Source: Streptomyces chromofuscus
GTDB lineage: Bacteria; Actinomycetota; Actinomycetes; Streptomycetales; Streptomycetaceae
DNA: 64,000 nt
Direction: 5' to 3'
Assembly (NCBI RefSeq): GCF_015160875.1
Contig: NZ_CP063374.1
Span: forward strand, 5,459,501 to 5,523,500
Shown in pieces: positions 1 to 9,449 of the stretch (position 1 is the first letter of the stretch; each line of letters begins with the position of its first letter). The translations under genes were made by a program, and so were the position numbers. The notes under the pieces are model-generated. The model was not told where the DNA came from, did not search any database, and was given only the letters and a program-made list of their open reading frames with translations.

Positions 1-2
1 AG

Positions 3-407
3 ACCGTGGCTTCTGTCAGTGGGCGGCCGCCGGCCGCCGAGCGGGTTCGCCGGCGCGCGGCCGTGCTGCCGCCTGTCCGCGGGCACGGTGGGGAGCTGGC
101 GGAGCTGGCGGAGGCGGTCGATGAGGTGTTGATCGACCTCGGTGACGGCGTCAGCTGGGTGCAGCGCAAGCAGTACCGCGCGTATCAGCGGCTGCGGAAC
201 TTCGCCTGCGTCTGCCCGCCGCAGAAGACCAAGCTCCTCGTCTACCTCAAGGCCGATCCGAGGAAAGTCGACCTCGTGCCCGGCTTCACCCGGGACGTGA
301 CGGGGCTCGGCCACCATGGCACGGGCGACCTGGAGGTGCAGTTGCGCTCCGAGTGGGATGTGGAGCGGGCCGTGGACCTCTTCCGCGCGAGCTATGCGGC
401 GGGGTAG
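3..407 (+). CDS. DUF5655 domain protein, 5'-partial
   Basis: The reading frame is open to the left window edge, so the protein is probably truncated; an internal GTG lies at 6. The last about 90 residues match my memory of the DUF5655 fold: a KQYRAYQRLRNFA segment, then KLLVYLKADP, the GHHGTGDLEV glycine motif and a terminal helix ending RASYAAG. DUF5655 usually forms the C-terminus of restriction-associated or predicted transport proteins, and no enzymatic role is established. The first 30 residues are low-complexity and may not be native. It points towards the minus-strand defence genes and is not part of their operon. Confidence 0.6.
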   Translation, partial: TVASVSGRPPAAERVRRRAAVLPPVRGHGGELAELAEAVDEVLIDLGDGVSWVQRKQYRAYQRLRNFACVCPPQKTKLLVYLKADPRKVDLVPGFTRDVTGLGHHGTGDLEVQLRSEWDVERAVDLFRASYAAG

Positions 408-808
408 CCGTCTCGTGCCTCTGTGACGTGGACGAGTGCGGGACTGCGCGGCTGTGGATGTTGTGGTGGTGATGCCTTCCGACGTACGGGCAGGTAGTGG
501 CGGTGGACCATCAATGATGCGGAGGATGCCCGGTTTGGCCAACCGGGCATCCGCGGCTATATTCCGCCCTCCTTCGCCAGCGGCACCTCGGTTTCAGCGC
601 GATCACGATAAGAAACACGGTTCGATCAGGGACAGTCCCTTGCGGACGGATGGCTTCTGATCACCAGCAGGCTGATGGTGGGCAGGGCCGGAGGGGTTGC
701 GCGGGAGCGGTGTAGGCACTGGTCAGCGTCACCACGGGGCCCGACGGGCTCTGCCTTGTGACCAGACTGGTGCCGGGAGGGCTTGTGCGGTGAGGCCGCC
801 GATCGTGC
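408..808. other. Intergenic stretch, no supported gene
   Basis: No convincing gene lies here; a 74-codon plus-strand frame at 436 lacks coding character and is crossed by a palindrome. The only feature I can support is the palindromic promoter-like element at 524-563. Confidence 0.5.
524..563 (+). promoter_or_regulatory. Palindromic promoter/operator, copy A
   Basis: Arms GGATGCCCGGTT and AACCGGGCATCC flank a 5-nt centre (TGGCC). Reading rightwards, TTGGCC lies 17 nt before TATATT (558-563), a good sigma-70-like promoter. The flanks CATCAATGATGCGGAG and CGGCTATATTCCG match copies B, C and D. Unlike those copies, no gene begins just downstream in the orientation the others have. The left neighbour reads the opposite way, so the target gene may have been lost or replaced. 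Confidence 0.6.
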
Positions 809-1945
809 TCACAGGAGGCGGTCGTGTTCGGCAGTGGCCGCCGCACGCACAAGGTCGACGAAGGCGTCTTGCTGCTCGGCCTGCCAGGCGTCGTCGTCAG
901 CCTCATCCCATTCCTCCTCGCTGTCCGGCAGCTCGGCGTGCTCCTCGAAGATGAGCCAGCAGGCGTGGATGCCGGACAGCAGGTCCTCGAGAAGGTCGCG
1001 GGCGGGCCGCTGAGGGTCGAGCGGCGTGATGCGGAAGCGGCGGAGTTCGGCCGCCAGTGCCTGGTCGGCGTCGGCGTGTTGGCGTACGAGGTCCTCAACC
1101 TTTTGGATCTGCTCCAGAAGGCGGGCCAAGTCAGGCACGCGCCCCTCGGCGACCTCCATGGCGTCGCGGATGAGACCAATCACGGCCTCGCGGGGCGATG
1201 CGCCGGCATCTACGAGTTCCAGGACGAGCGTGGGGGTCTCGTGCGGGAGGGCTTCGATGTTGTCGGCCTCCACGACGACGTTGGTGGGATGGAGGCCGGA
1301 GGCTTCTCCTGCAACGTGGGCGGCGGCCTGGAGCCAGTGCGCGGTGGCGACGGCGGCGGCCGTTGGGTCGAGGTCGGTGAACAGCTCCGGGGGACCGAAC
1401 GGGTTGGTGTGCAGCAGCGCATCCGCGGCGGCGACTTGAACAGGGGAGGCGTCCTGGCGGGTCAGCAGCACTGCCTGCCGGGCCCGCCCTGTGAGGTCGC
1501 CGAGTTCGGCTTGGGCGACTGCGGCGAGTTCGGCCTCCGCTTCGTCGGCGACGACTGTGGTGAGCTGAGCGTCCCCGAGGGCGTGGAGTGCGCGTCCGAT
1601 CCGGTGCCCGGATTCGACGATGGGGCTGTAGGAGACGATCAGGCCGCCGTCGTTGGGAAGGTGTGGTTCCCGCACCGCCTGGAGCGCTTCGGCGAATGAA
1701 TCGCGCTCACGTTGTCGGCGCCAGCCTTCGCTGTTGGCCTCCAGGCTCGGGCTAGCCGAGGCGGGATGCGTGTACGTGCGCCAGGCGGCCTCCGAGAGAT
1801 ACCCGAGAGCCTGAGTGAGTCGGAGCATCTGATCGGGCTCAGCGGACGCAGCCACCACCGAGACCGTGAAGGCGGTGTTCCCCGCGCCCGTCCCCCAAGA
1901 AGCAGTCAGGGCACGGCGCTTGGTGTCGTAGCTGTAGTACGTCAC
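809..1945 (-). CDS. Uncharacterised 378-aa protein downstream of pPIWI-RE
   Basis: I do not recognise a family. The GTG start at 1945 has a GAGGAG Shine-Dalgarno 9 nt upstream. The protein is soluble and acidic, with no signal peptide or membrane segment. Its middle (about 140-330) is helical and rich in Ala, Glu and Leu, and it ends in an acidic tail (SEEEWDEADDD near 335-350). It lies 258 bp after the pPIWI-RE gene on the same strand and may be a fourth component of that cassette. The alternative is an unrelated passenger. Association with the system is inference from position only. Confidence 0.7.
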   Translation of the reverse strand: MTYYSYDTKRRALTASWGTGAGNTAFTVSVVAASAEPDQMLRLTQALGYLSEAAWRTYTHPASASPSLEANSEGWRRQRERDSFAEALQAVREPHLPNDGGLIVSYSPIVESGHRIGRALHALGDAQLTTVVADEAEAELAAVAQAELGDLTGRARQAVLLTRQDASPVQVAAADALLHTNPFGPPELFTDLDPTAAAVATAHWLQAAAHVAGEASGLHPTNVVVEADNIEALPHETPTLVLELVDAGASPREAVIGLIRDAMEVAEGRVPDLARLLEQIQKVEDLVRQHADADQALAAELRRFRITPLDPQRPARDLLEDLLSGIHACWLIFEEHAELPDSEEEWDEADDDAWQAEQQDAFVDLVRAAATAEHDRLL

Positions 1946-2203
1946 TTACAGGGCTCCTCTACGGCTACCTGCTGGATTTCAGGAGCGGTCGGACACGTTG
2001 GGTGGTACTTGTCCTGCTTGGCCGGGGGCTATGCGCAGGAGCTGATCGATCTCGGCCGTCGGGGTGGCATGCGATCCTCGGTCGCGCCGGAGGGCGCCCG
2101 CCACACCACCGCGAGACCGCCGTGTTCGCAGGCGTTTCGCTGTGGTGATCCCCCGGTGCACGGCCGGGGTGTGGCCGCGCACCGGCGCGCCCGCCCGGGC
2201 ACT

Positions 2204-4846
2204 TCACAGGATGTATTCCTCCATCAGCTCGGCTAGGTGGACGATGGCCGGCCAAGTGGTGGCGATGGTGGTGTGGGCGTGGAGGCGTCGTTGAGCGTGG
2301 ACGTACATGGCCCAGTCGGCCGGGTTGTCGCCGTCCTGGAGGAAGGCGGGCACGATCTCCAGGGAGCTCGGGTTGGAGCAGGTCCAGGTCCGGTTGGCGG
2401 TCTGGGCCGGGTCCAACTTGGTGAGCGTGAGAGGGGTCTGATTCTGGTCGGAGCGTGGGTTGATGCCCCAGAAGGCGCGTTCTCCGACTTCGACCAGGCC
2501 GGAGAATCGTCCGTGCCGGGTGATGGGGATCAGTTCGTCGGTGTCGTCGCCGGCGCTGACCATTTCCTGGGTCACGCCGAAGGCTCTGGGCACCGCAGAG
2601 CGATCGCTGCGCTCGCGTAGCCGGATGATGCGCAGGCCGGGCTGGTCGCCGGGCTTGCGGTGGACTGGGTCGGCATTGGGGGCCGTGATGTCGATGCCCG
2701 GCAGCACGAGCTGGTCGAACGTGATGCGGCTGTCTTGTAGCCAGGGCCAGATGTCTTTGTCGCTCGTCCGGGCGCGGCGTACGAGCAGCAGGCGGTCGGC
2801 GGTGGAGTCGAGCGACAGCGCGTTGGTGAGGAAGTCGGCGAGGGCCGCGCGAGCGGTACGGGGCACGCGTCCGCGTCCGGCGACGAGGGCCTCCGGCAGT
2901 GCGGTCAGCGGCATGGGGCGCTCGGCAAGGCTGCCCGTCGTCGTCATGAGTTGTGCCGTGGGCTCCTCGTGGGTGTGCTGACGGATCAGCATGGGCACGA
3001 GCATCCGCTCGCCTGCGGGGGCGAGCCAGACGGTGATCAGCTCGAAGGGGCCTTCGATGCCGGGTGGGGCGGGGAGCTTGGGCAGGTGACCGGCCTGGCG
3101 GAGGGCGTCCCGGAGGGCGGAAGTGGCGCGCTCGATGTCGGTGGTCGCGAAGTCGGTGCCGGGAAAGCGCTTGGCGAGGGCTGCTTTGCTGGGATTGGGG
3201 TTGGCCGGCGGGATGGGGCGTAGGCATTGGACGTTGCGGCGCAGGCTCGGGAGGGCTTTCTTGAAGAGCGGCTTGGGGTCGCGTTGGTGTGTGCGGGAGA
3301 AGTAGGCCGCGCCTTCCATCTCCACGATGCAGGCGATCGGGTGGGTAAGGCGGGGGAATGCACGGGTGATTCGTGTGGTGCGTTCGGCCTCGCTGGCTTC
3401 GTAGGCGGCCCGCCGGGCTGCCGGATCCGACTCGGTGGAGCGTGGCAGTCCGGCGGTCAGGTCCTGCGGGTCGTGGCGGTGGAGGGTGAGGTTGATCGGC
3501 CCGGTGAAGCTGGCGCAAGCCGCTGTTGAGGTGGCGGGAGCCAGGCCGAGTTTGTCGGCGGCAGCGGTCTGCAGACCTTGCCAGGTGCGGTCGGAGGAGG
3601 CCCAGACTTCGAGCTCGTACGTGGGGGAGTCGGGCAGCTGCATCGGCAGGCGCGTCTTCGCACGGGTCCGCGCCTTGGGCGTGGGCGTCAGCGGGACCAG
3701 GCCCTTGTCCTCCAGCTGTCGGGCGACCTGAGTGAGGACCTCCATGTGGTCGCGGGGCTGGTAGCCGTGGCCGACGGGGTGGTCGTGGGTGGCACGAGCC
3801 GGCGGGGCGCCGTCCTGGTCCGGATGGCGGTAGGTCATGCCGGTGCTGTGGACGAGGTGGGCGGCGAAGGGCTGGGCCGCCGCGTTGCCGGGGGCGCTGC
3901 GCAGCTCGTCGAGGCTGGGTGGCTCGTGGTGGGTGAGGCGGGCGAGGATGCTGGTGACGCCCGGCTGCCAGGCCCAGGAGCTGTCCTGTCCGCGTCGGCG
4001 GATGGTGACGGAGCTCTGCAGGAGCATGGGACGTTCGCGGCGGTGGATGAAGCCTTCCTTGGCGGAGAGCAGGACGCTGGCGGTGGGGTCGCCGTTTCCG
4101 CGACGGGGGATGTAGTCGACTGCGTTCGTCGCGAAGCGGGTCATACCCAGGTCGATGTGGAGGTGGACTTCGGGGACGCCCGGCACGGTCTCCAGGTGGA
4201 GAGTGAGGACGTCCACGCTGGCTCCGGCCGCGCCGTCTTCATCGATGAGGCGCTCCGGTTGGCCAAGGTGCAGGGTGCGGCGGCCGTCGGCTTGGGTGGG
4301 GCCAAGGCGCAGGTCAGGGTGGTGGCCCAGGATCTGAAGGTCGGTGGTGGTGAGGTGTTCGGCGACGAGGCTGGGCAGGAGGTCGAAGACGTGCCCCGGA
4401 GGGTTGGCGGTGTCGTTGGGGTGGAGGCCGTGCTGAGCGAGGTCGAGGTCTTCGGGGATCCATTCGAACTGGCCGGCGCCTTCGAGACGGCCGTACCAGT
4501 CGGTGTCCGGCACGTGGGGCGTGACGTGAGCGGAGGCCCATGCCGACAGCGCGATCAGCAGCAGGTCCGGGTCGATCTCGGTGCGCGCGCGAAGCCAGGC
4601 CGGATGGCGCGGGTTCCATTGCACGGCGGTGATGTCCGGGTCGATGAGGGTGAGCAGGTCCCTCAGTGACTTGGTGGGCAGGTTGTCGGGCCCGTTGCGC
4701 TTTCGGCGGCCGGGGTGGGCTTCCCAGGCGTCCTGGAGAAGGCTGAGCATCCCCGGTGGGCAGGTCGCGCGGTAGCCGGTGACAGGCCAGCTGGCCCCGG
4801 GGGAAAAGGTGAGCACGGTGGCCTGGGTGGCGCGGTAGGCAGGCAT
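2204..4846 (-). CDS. pPIWI-RE Argonaute-like protein
   Basis: This 880-residue protein resembles the pPIWI-RE family (DUF3962/DUF3893 type), prokaryotic PIWI proteins predicted to act in nucleic-acid-guided defence against plasmids and phages. The ATG at 4846 overlaps the helicase stop (ATGA). The N-terminal half is the long pPIWI-RE-specific region. The C-terminal third looks like the RNase-H-fold PIWI module: DRLLLVRRARTSDKDIW at about 680, LRIIRLRERSDRSAVPR at about 735, and GLVEVGERAFWGINPRS at about 790, followed by the helical end EEYIL. Known pPIWI-RE operons contain an REase and a helicase, and both are immediately upstream here. Whether the PIWI domain cleaves or only binds cannot be told from the sequence. 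Confidence 0.85.
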   Translation of the reverse strand: MPAYRATQATVLTFSPGASWPVTGYRATCPPGMLSLLQDAWEAHPGRRKRNGPDNLPTKSLRDLLTLIDPDITAVQWNPRHPAWLRARTEIDPDLLLIALSAWASAHVTPHVPDTDWYGRLEGAGQFEWIPEDLDLAQHGLHPNDTANPPGHVFDLLPSLVAEHLTTTDLQILGHHPDLRLGPTQADGRRTLHLGQPERLIDEDGAAGASVDVLTLHLETVPGVPEVHLHIDLGMTRFATNAVDYIPRRGNGDPTASVLLSAKEGFIHRRERPMLLQSSVTIRRRGQDSSWAWQPGVTSILARLTHHEPPSLDELRSAPGNAAAQPFAAHLVHSTGMTYRHPDQDGAPPARATHDHPVGHGYQPRDHMEVLTQVARQLEDKGLVPLTPTPKARTRAKTRLPMQLPDSPTYELEVWASSDRTWQGLQTAAADKLGLAPATSTAACASFTGPINLTLHRHDPQDLTAGLPRSTESDPAARRAAYEASEAERTTRITRAFPRLTHPIACIVEMEGAAYFSRTHQRDPKPLFKKALPSLRRNVQCLRPIPPANPNPSKAALAKRFPGTDFATTDIERATSALRDALRQAGHLPKLPAPPGIEGPFELITVWLAPAGERMLVPMLIRQHTHEEPTAQLMTTTGSLAERPMPLTALPEALVAGRGRVPRTARAALADFLTNALSLDSTADRLLLVRRARTSDKDIWPWLQDSRITFDQLVLPGIDITAPNADPVHRKPGDQPGLRIIRLRERSDRSAVPRAFGVTQEMVSAGDDTDELIPITRHGRFSGLVEVGERAFWGINPRSDQNQTPLTLTKLDPAQTANRTWTCSNPSSLEIVPAFLQDGDNPADWAMYVHAQRRLHAHTTIATTWPAIVHLAELMEEYIL

Positions 4847-7800
4847 CAGCGGCGACCCCAGTCGATGTTGTCGAGGAGATGGGAGGCCAGACCCCAACAG
4901 GCGTGGGCGAGCTCGTGGTCGAGTCGCTTCGCCGGGGTGGCGGTCGGGCCTGGATCGGTGAGCCAGCCGTGCAGGAGTTGCTGGGCGGCGACGATCACGC
5001 TCGTGCGGGGAGTGTCGGCCGCGGTTTCGTCGAGCGTGGCGGTGCGGGGCGCGAAGGCGGCGTCGCAGAGGTACACCAGGACCGGTTCGTTGCCACGGAT
5101 GCCGCGGCCGATCGTTTGGTGGAGTGGGACGAGGAAGTTGCCGACGAACGCCGCGTGTTCGACCGGGTCGGTCAGGCGGGAGAACAGGACCGGCTCTCCG
5201 ACCCGCTGCTGCCAGCGGCGGCGTTCGCCGTGGCGGAGTTTGCGGGCGAGGTCGACGGGATCGATCGCGGGGTCGGCCAGCTCAATAGGGTCGCGCAGGC
5301 GGCGCATCGCCTCGCGACTGAGCAGGGAGAGCGGGAAGGTGGCATCGTCGGCGGGTGGGTGGATGCGGGCCAGGTAGAACACTGCGCCGAGGGCTGCGAC
5401 GCGGCGGGCGTTGAGGATGTTGTGGCCGCGTTGAACGGCGCCTTCGGCCGCAACCAGGATGTCGGCGCCGGACGCGGCAAAGGTGGGCAGGCGGCGCCTC
5501 GGGATGCTGTGCCGGGTGGGCGGGTCGTCGTCGCGGATGACGTGCAGGGCCGTGTACGGGGTCTTGTGGTTGATGTAGTCGGCGACGGTCTGGGCGTCGC
5601 GGGTGCTCTGCACGGTGAACAGGACCTGTTGACGGTCGGGGGCCAGCCGCAGACGGGCCTGCTGGAGCAGGGGCTCGCGGGCTCCGGGGGCGGGGTTGCA
5701 GATCCAGTCGGCGGCCGTGCACAGCGCGTGGGCATGGCGAATGGGATCGCCGCCGGTGCCCGAGGTGAACACGGGGCGGCCGTCGAGATAGCGGGGCGGG
5801 CGGAAGAACATCTTGCTTTCCTTCAGCGCGGCCCTGGCCTTGGCCGGCTCCCGTAGTACGAGGTTCGGGGCGACGTCCAGGTGGAAGCGGGGCGAGGCGG
5901 GCATCCAGCTGGTGGCGGAGGCCAGGACGACATGTGGTCCCTCGATGCCCTCGGCTGTCAGGAGATCATGGAGGTGGTAGAGCAGCCAGCGGCCGACCCC
6001 ACGCAGCCACAGGATGCTGAACGATCCGCTGTCACCATCGGGATTGGGCTGCCACTGAAGCGCCATCAGGTTCCCGGCAGCCTGTTCGGGCACGAAGGGC
6101 ATCAGGTCACGTGGCGGCTGCCGGCTCCAGAAGTCCTCTCCGTCGCCGATCGGGGAGCTACTGATGGCGGGCAGCCGTTGGGCGACTTCGAAGAAGGAGG
6201 TAGTGATCCGCGCTGCCCACACCCCGGCCTGCAGCAGTTGTGCGCACTCCGCCAATGTGCCTCGGACATGGGCTTCGTTGGTGGCGGGCTGGTGGGTGGT
6301 GATCCACGCCTCTGCGGCCTCCTGGGCCGAGACATGAGTGTCGTGGGCTGCCGTCATCGCCTCGATCAGCTCGGCCCAGTTCGCCGCAGGGGCTTGAAAC
6401 GGAGCGGAGAGCAGCGAGGCGAAGTGGTCCTCGAAATAGAGGTCGGCGGCTTCTTCCAGTTCCGCCTTGTCCGTGAAGTCGGTCCGTTCACCAAGACCGT
6501 GCAGGCTGCGGACCAGGCGCCGCAGGAGGCTGTAGCCAGTGAACGGTCCCTCGGCGATAACAGCGCGCAGGGCGTCCGCGCCAGGGGCGATGACGAGCCG
6601 GTAGAGCTCGGTCAGTGCCTGATCGTGCCGGCGGAAGTGCTTGTCGCCGGCCGTCACCTCCGGGTTGAGCAGATCGAGGAACCAGGAGTGCTCCAGCCGC
6701 TGCCCGATGCGGTCTCCCACCCGGTGACTCCAGCCCCTGCCGGGCTGGGAAAGGATCTCGTGCAGCAGGAACCGGTCGTCGAACTGCTGCTGCACGGTGT
6801 CGGCTTCGTCCACGAGCAGGACGGACAGGTGGTGCTGGGCGGCCTCGGCGACGCGGACCTCGATCTGGGACTGAGGCATCCTCGTCGAGGCCAGGCCCGC
6901 TGCGGTCGTCACCCAGACCTGTGCTTCGGCAACCTTGCGTGCCGCCGTATGCGAAGGACACCGGGACAGGAGCGGGCAGTCCCGACGCCCGCTCTCGCCA
7001 GCCACGGTGAGACGGCCTGTGCAGGGTCGCTCCTCGCGGGGCAGCGGAGCCCGGTTGGTCCTGCTCGTCAGCCGCAGCTCCTCCAGGTAGCACTGGTCGT
7101 CGGCGAACGCCGCGGCCGGGTCCAGACCTTTGGGGAAGGTCGTCTCGCCGTCGTGGAGGAGCGAGCGCCAGAACCGGTCCTTGTGGACGCCTTCCCGGGT
7201 GCGTCCGAAGATGGGCACGGCATCGATGCCCAGGGCTTGCAGGAAGCTGACCTTGGCGAACACGTCGCTGCCGGAGGCGAGGACGAAACCGACCTTGCCG
7301 CCGCGGCGGGCGACGATGAAGGCGATCAGATCCAGCAGGGTGGACTTGCCGCTGTTCATCAGGCCGACCACGTGCCACAAGCGGTCAATGGTCATCCGCC
7401 ACTGCTGATCGCGGAGATGCCCTTTGGCGTGGTCGGCGAGCAGGGCTTCCATCTGCTCGAACCGTTTGACGAAGTCCCGGTTTTCGATCTCCGGGTGGGC
7501 TTCCAGAAGCTTGTCGATCTGCTCCGCAGCCCACTGGAAGTCTGCCCGCGTGAGGGGGATGGGCTCCTGCACTCGGGAGGCCGCTGCGGGTAGCACCGCT
7601 GGGGTGGGTGCCGGGAGGAGCGTCTCGGGGACGCGGATCTGTTCCCGGCTGCCGTCGGCCCGCTCGAAGAAGCACACCGCACCCAGCGGCGCCGGCCGGT
7701 AGGAGGAGGCCGTCTGGTAGGGGGCGATTGTCTGCAGCTTCTGACGGTAGAGGTCATGACGGGCCGCGGCGTACGGGGTGGACCGGCGGGTGAACACGGT

Positions 7801-8154
7801 CGACAACTCCGGCTTGTGGCCGGGCATGTCACATGGTTCGAAGCCCCGTACCTGTGCTGGGAGCTTCACGTACTGATCGAGCTTCTCCCGCATGGTCCCG
7901 GTCTTGGCGAGCGGGCCCATCAGCTCCCGCAGGGTCCGGATCTGCTGGCCCAGGTCCTCTTCCAGGCGCATGTATCCGGACAGCACTGGCCACAGGGCGC
8001 CGACGCCGTGGCCGGGCAGATGGTCGTCCAGGAACGACAGGCCCACCTCCAGCGCGCAGATTTCCCAGGGCCTGAGGGGTCCGAGCAGGGGGCGCACGCT
8101 GTCGTCCGCCAGTTCCTTCACCAGTGGCTTGCTCCAGGCGCGGGTGTCCCTCAT
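4846..8154 (-). CDS. pPIWI-RE-associated DinG-like helicase
   Basis: This is a 1102-residue superfamily-2 helicase. The ATG at 8154 overlaps the nuclease stop (ATGA); longer frames upstream are shadows. The Walker A region is GLMNSGKSTLLDLIAF (about 275), the DEAD-like box is LLVDEADTVQQQF (about 455), and the C-terminal lobe has QTIGRGIRGNEPVLVYL. Between motifs I and II lie four cysteines (DDQC, RPC, RDC and SRC), resembling the Fe-S cluster insertion of XPD/DinG helicases. It sits between the REase and PIWI genes as in known pPIWI-RE operons, and is predicted to unwind target DNA or remodel an R-loop for the nuclease. The Fe-S cluster is an inference from cysteine spacing. Confidence 0.85.
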   Translation of the reverse strand: MRDTRAWSKPLVKELADDSVRPLLGPLRPWEICALEVGLSFLDDHLPGHGVGALWPVLSGYMRLEEDLGQQIRTLRELMGPLAKTGTMREKLDQYVKLPAQVRGFEPCDMPGHKPELSTVFTRRSTPYAAARHDLYRQKLQTIAPYQTASSYRPAPLGAVCFFERADGSREQIRVPETLLPAPTPAVLPAAASRVQEPIPLTRADFQWAAEQIDKLLEAHPEIENRDFVKRFEQMEALLADHAKGHLRDQQWRMTIDRLWHVVGLMNSGKSTLLDLIAFIVARRGGKVGFVLASGSDVFAKVSFLQALGIDAVPIFGRTREGVHKDRFWRSLLHDGETTFPKGLDPAAAFADDQCYLEELRLTSRTNRAPLPREERPCTGRLTVAGESGRRDCPLLSRCPSHTAARKVAEAQVWVTTAAGLASTRMPQSQIEVRVAEAAQHHLSVLLVDEADTVQQQFDDRFLLHEILSQPGRGWSHRVGDRIGQRLEHSWFLDLLNPEVTAGDKHFRRHDQALTELYRLVIAPGADALRAVIAEGPFTGYSLLRRLVRSLHGLGERTDFTDKAELEEAADLYFEDHFASLLSAPFQAPAANWAELIEAMTAAHDTHVSAQEAAEAWITTHQPATNEAHVRGTLAECAQLLQAGVWAARITTSFFEVAQRLPAISSSPIGDGEDFWSRQPPRDLMPFVPEQAAGNLMALQWQPNPDGDSGSFSILWLRGVGRWLLYHLHDLLTAEGIEGPHVVLASATSWMPASPRFHLDVAPNLVLREPAKARAALKESKMFFRPPRYLDGRPVFTSGTGGDPIRHAHALCTAADWICNPAPGAREPLLQQARLRLAPDRQQVLFTVQSTRDAQTVADYINHKTPYTALHVIRDDDPPTRHSIPRRRLPTFAASGADILVAAEGAVQRGHNILNARRVAALGAVFYLARIHPPADDATFPLSLLSREAMRRLRDPIELADPAIDPVDLARKLRHGERRRWQQRVGEPVLFSRLTDPVEHAAFVGNFLVPLHQTIGRGIRGNEPVLVYLCDAAFAPRTATLDETAADTPRTSVIVAAQQLLHGWLTDPGPTATPAKRLDHELAHACWGLASHLLDNIDWGRR

Positions 8155-9449
8155 CGCGTTCCTCCTGCTTGGCGCGCACGGACGGTGACCTGGTGCAGGA
8201 ACGTCTTCTCGTCGAGGACTTCGACGCCGGAAACGCGGCCCTGCAGTTCGCGTTCCAGATCCGCGCGGTATCCGGGAGTCCTGAGGCGGTGCATGGGGAT
8301 GACGATGATGCGCCGCCGTGTCGGCACGCGGGGATCGCAGCGAAAGCCTCGGGCGAGCAGGGCTGGGCTTGAGCAGTCCTTGGCGTCGATGGCCCAGCAC
8401 TCCGCCTCTGCACCCGGTTCCTGGGCCTTGAACGTCACTGCCATATCCCACGCGTCCAGGCTCGGCCAGTCCTCGACGCACAGGCGTTCGTCGGCGAGTT
8501 CGTCCAGGTGGTCCTGCAGCCGGCCCTCCAACAATCCGGGATCGTGGAAGAACTGGCGGGTGGCCCGGTGCTGGGTCCAATACCCGCCCAGACACGCCAC
8601 CTCGTGTCGCTCCGGCACCCCCGTGCAGCCGGGAGTCCCACAGCCAACAGCCCCGTCGTCAACCGGATTTCGGCATTCTCCACAGCGTCGCAAGCGGACT
8701 CTCCCCGGCGCCTCGACCGGGTGGTGGACGAAAGCGACGCGGACGAACTTCGCCAGGAACGAGTCATGGTCAGAGTCCGCTGCCGGTAGTTCCCGCGCCA
8801 GCACCTGGACCTCGCGGTCGCCGAGCACCGCATGGTCGATCAGTAGGCGCCGCAGCCGGCAATAGACCCGCTGGACCACCTCGTCGTTCCCACCGTTCAT
8901 CCGGGCACACAGCATCAGGGCGGCAAAGACCTGATTCTGAACGAGTTCCGCCTCAACGTCAGCGTGCTGGACCAGGTCTGCCGCCTGCTCGGCGAACTCG
9001 GACAGGGAATCACCTTCCAGCAGCACCGCTTCCAGATCGCCTTCCGTGAGCGATAGCGGCACAGGCCACGACCCCAGCGGGCGACGACACCAGTTGAACA
9101 GTTCCAGGTCGTTGGCGGGCCCTTCCAAGCCCAGTGTCTGCGCCTTCCACCACAGGCGGCCCCGTGCATCACGCCAGGCACGCGGCAATGGCCCCGACCC
9201 GTCCGTGCCGCAGGCTTGAACGCCGGCCCGCTGCCGCTCAAGGCGGATTTTCGCCAAGGCGGCACACAGCAGCTCCACCAGCAGGTAGTCGTCCTGAGCG
9301 GTCCGTGGGTCTCTTTCTCCGCCCGGGCCGACGTCCCGCGACGCAGGGACCGCAGCAGCGGGGTGGTAGTCATCTGGGGAGTCGCCGTCAACCGATCGCG
9401 GCTGCGTACGGCCGGAGGGCGACGCAGGGGCTTCCTGAGCAACACTCAT
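8151..9449 (-). CDS. pPIWI-RE-associated PD-(D/E)xK nuclease (RE_Y-like)
   Basis: This 432-residue protein opens the pPIWI-RE operon. The C-terminal domain carries a PD-(D/E)xK signature: D335 in AWDMAVTF, then AIDAKD with D355 and K357, followed by the IIVIPMHRL strand. Upstream (about 270-300) is a cysteine cluster, CGECRNP and VGCGTPGCTG, probably a zinc ribbon. The N-terminal 260 residues are helical and unassigned. The nuclease is expected to cut DNA marked by the PIWI protein and helicase encoded downstream. The stop overlaps the helicase start. The ATG lies in TCGGCTATGAG just after a GTCCGGTATACCGG dyad, so an operator may overlap the start. Confidence 0.8.
   Translation of the reverse strand: MSVAQEAPASPSGRTQPRSVDGDSPDDYHPAAAVPASRDVGPGGERDPRTAQDDYLLVELLCAALAKIRLERQRAGVQACGTDGSGPLPRAWRDARGRLWWKAQTLGLEGPANDLELFNWCRRPLGSWPVPLSLTEGDLEAVLLEGDSLSEFAEQAADLVQHADVEAELVQNQVFAALMLCARMNGGNDEVVQRVYCRLRRLLIDHAVLGDREVQVLARELPAADSDHDSFLAKFVRVAFVHHPVEAPGRVRLRRCGECRNPVDDGAVGCGTPGCTGVPERHEVACLGGYWTQHRATRQFFHDPGLLEGRLQDHLDELADERLCVEDWPSLDAWDMAVTFKAQEPGAEAECWAIDAKDCSSPALLARGFRCDPRVPTRRRIIVIPMHRLRTPGYRADLERELQGRVSGVEVLDEKTFLHQVTVRARQAGGTR

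Noticed and set aside
524..552. Reading palindrome copy A as an attachment site
   Set aside because: The same sequence occurs three more times upstream of internal genes with a promoter-like layout, so regulation is the simpler explanation.
1965..3518. Long minus-strand frames overlapping the pPIWI-RE gene
   Set aside because: They run in another frame inside a gene with strong coding bias and are Pro/Arg/His-rich, as expected of shadow frames in very GC-rich DNA.
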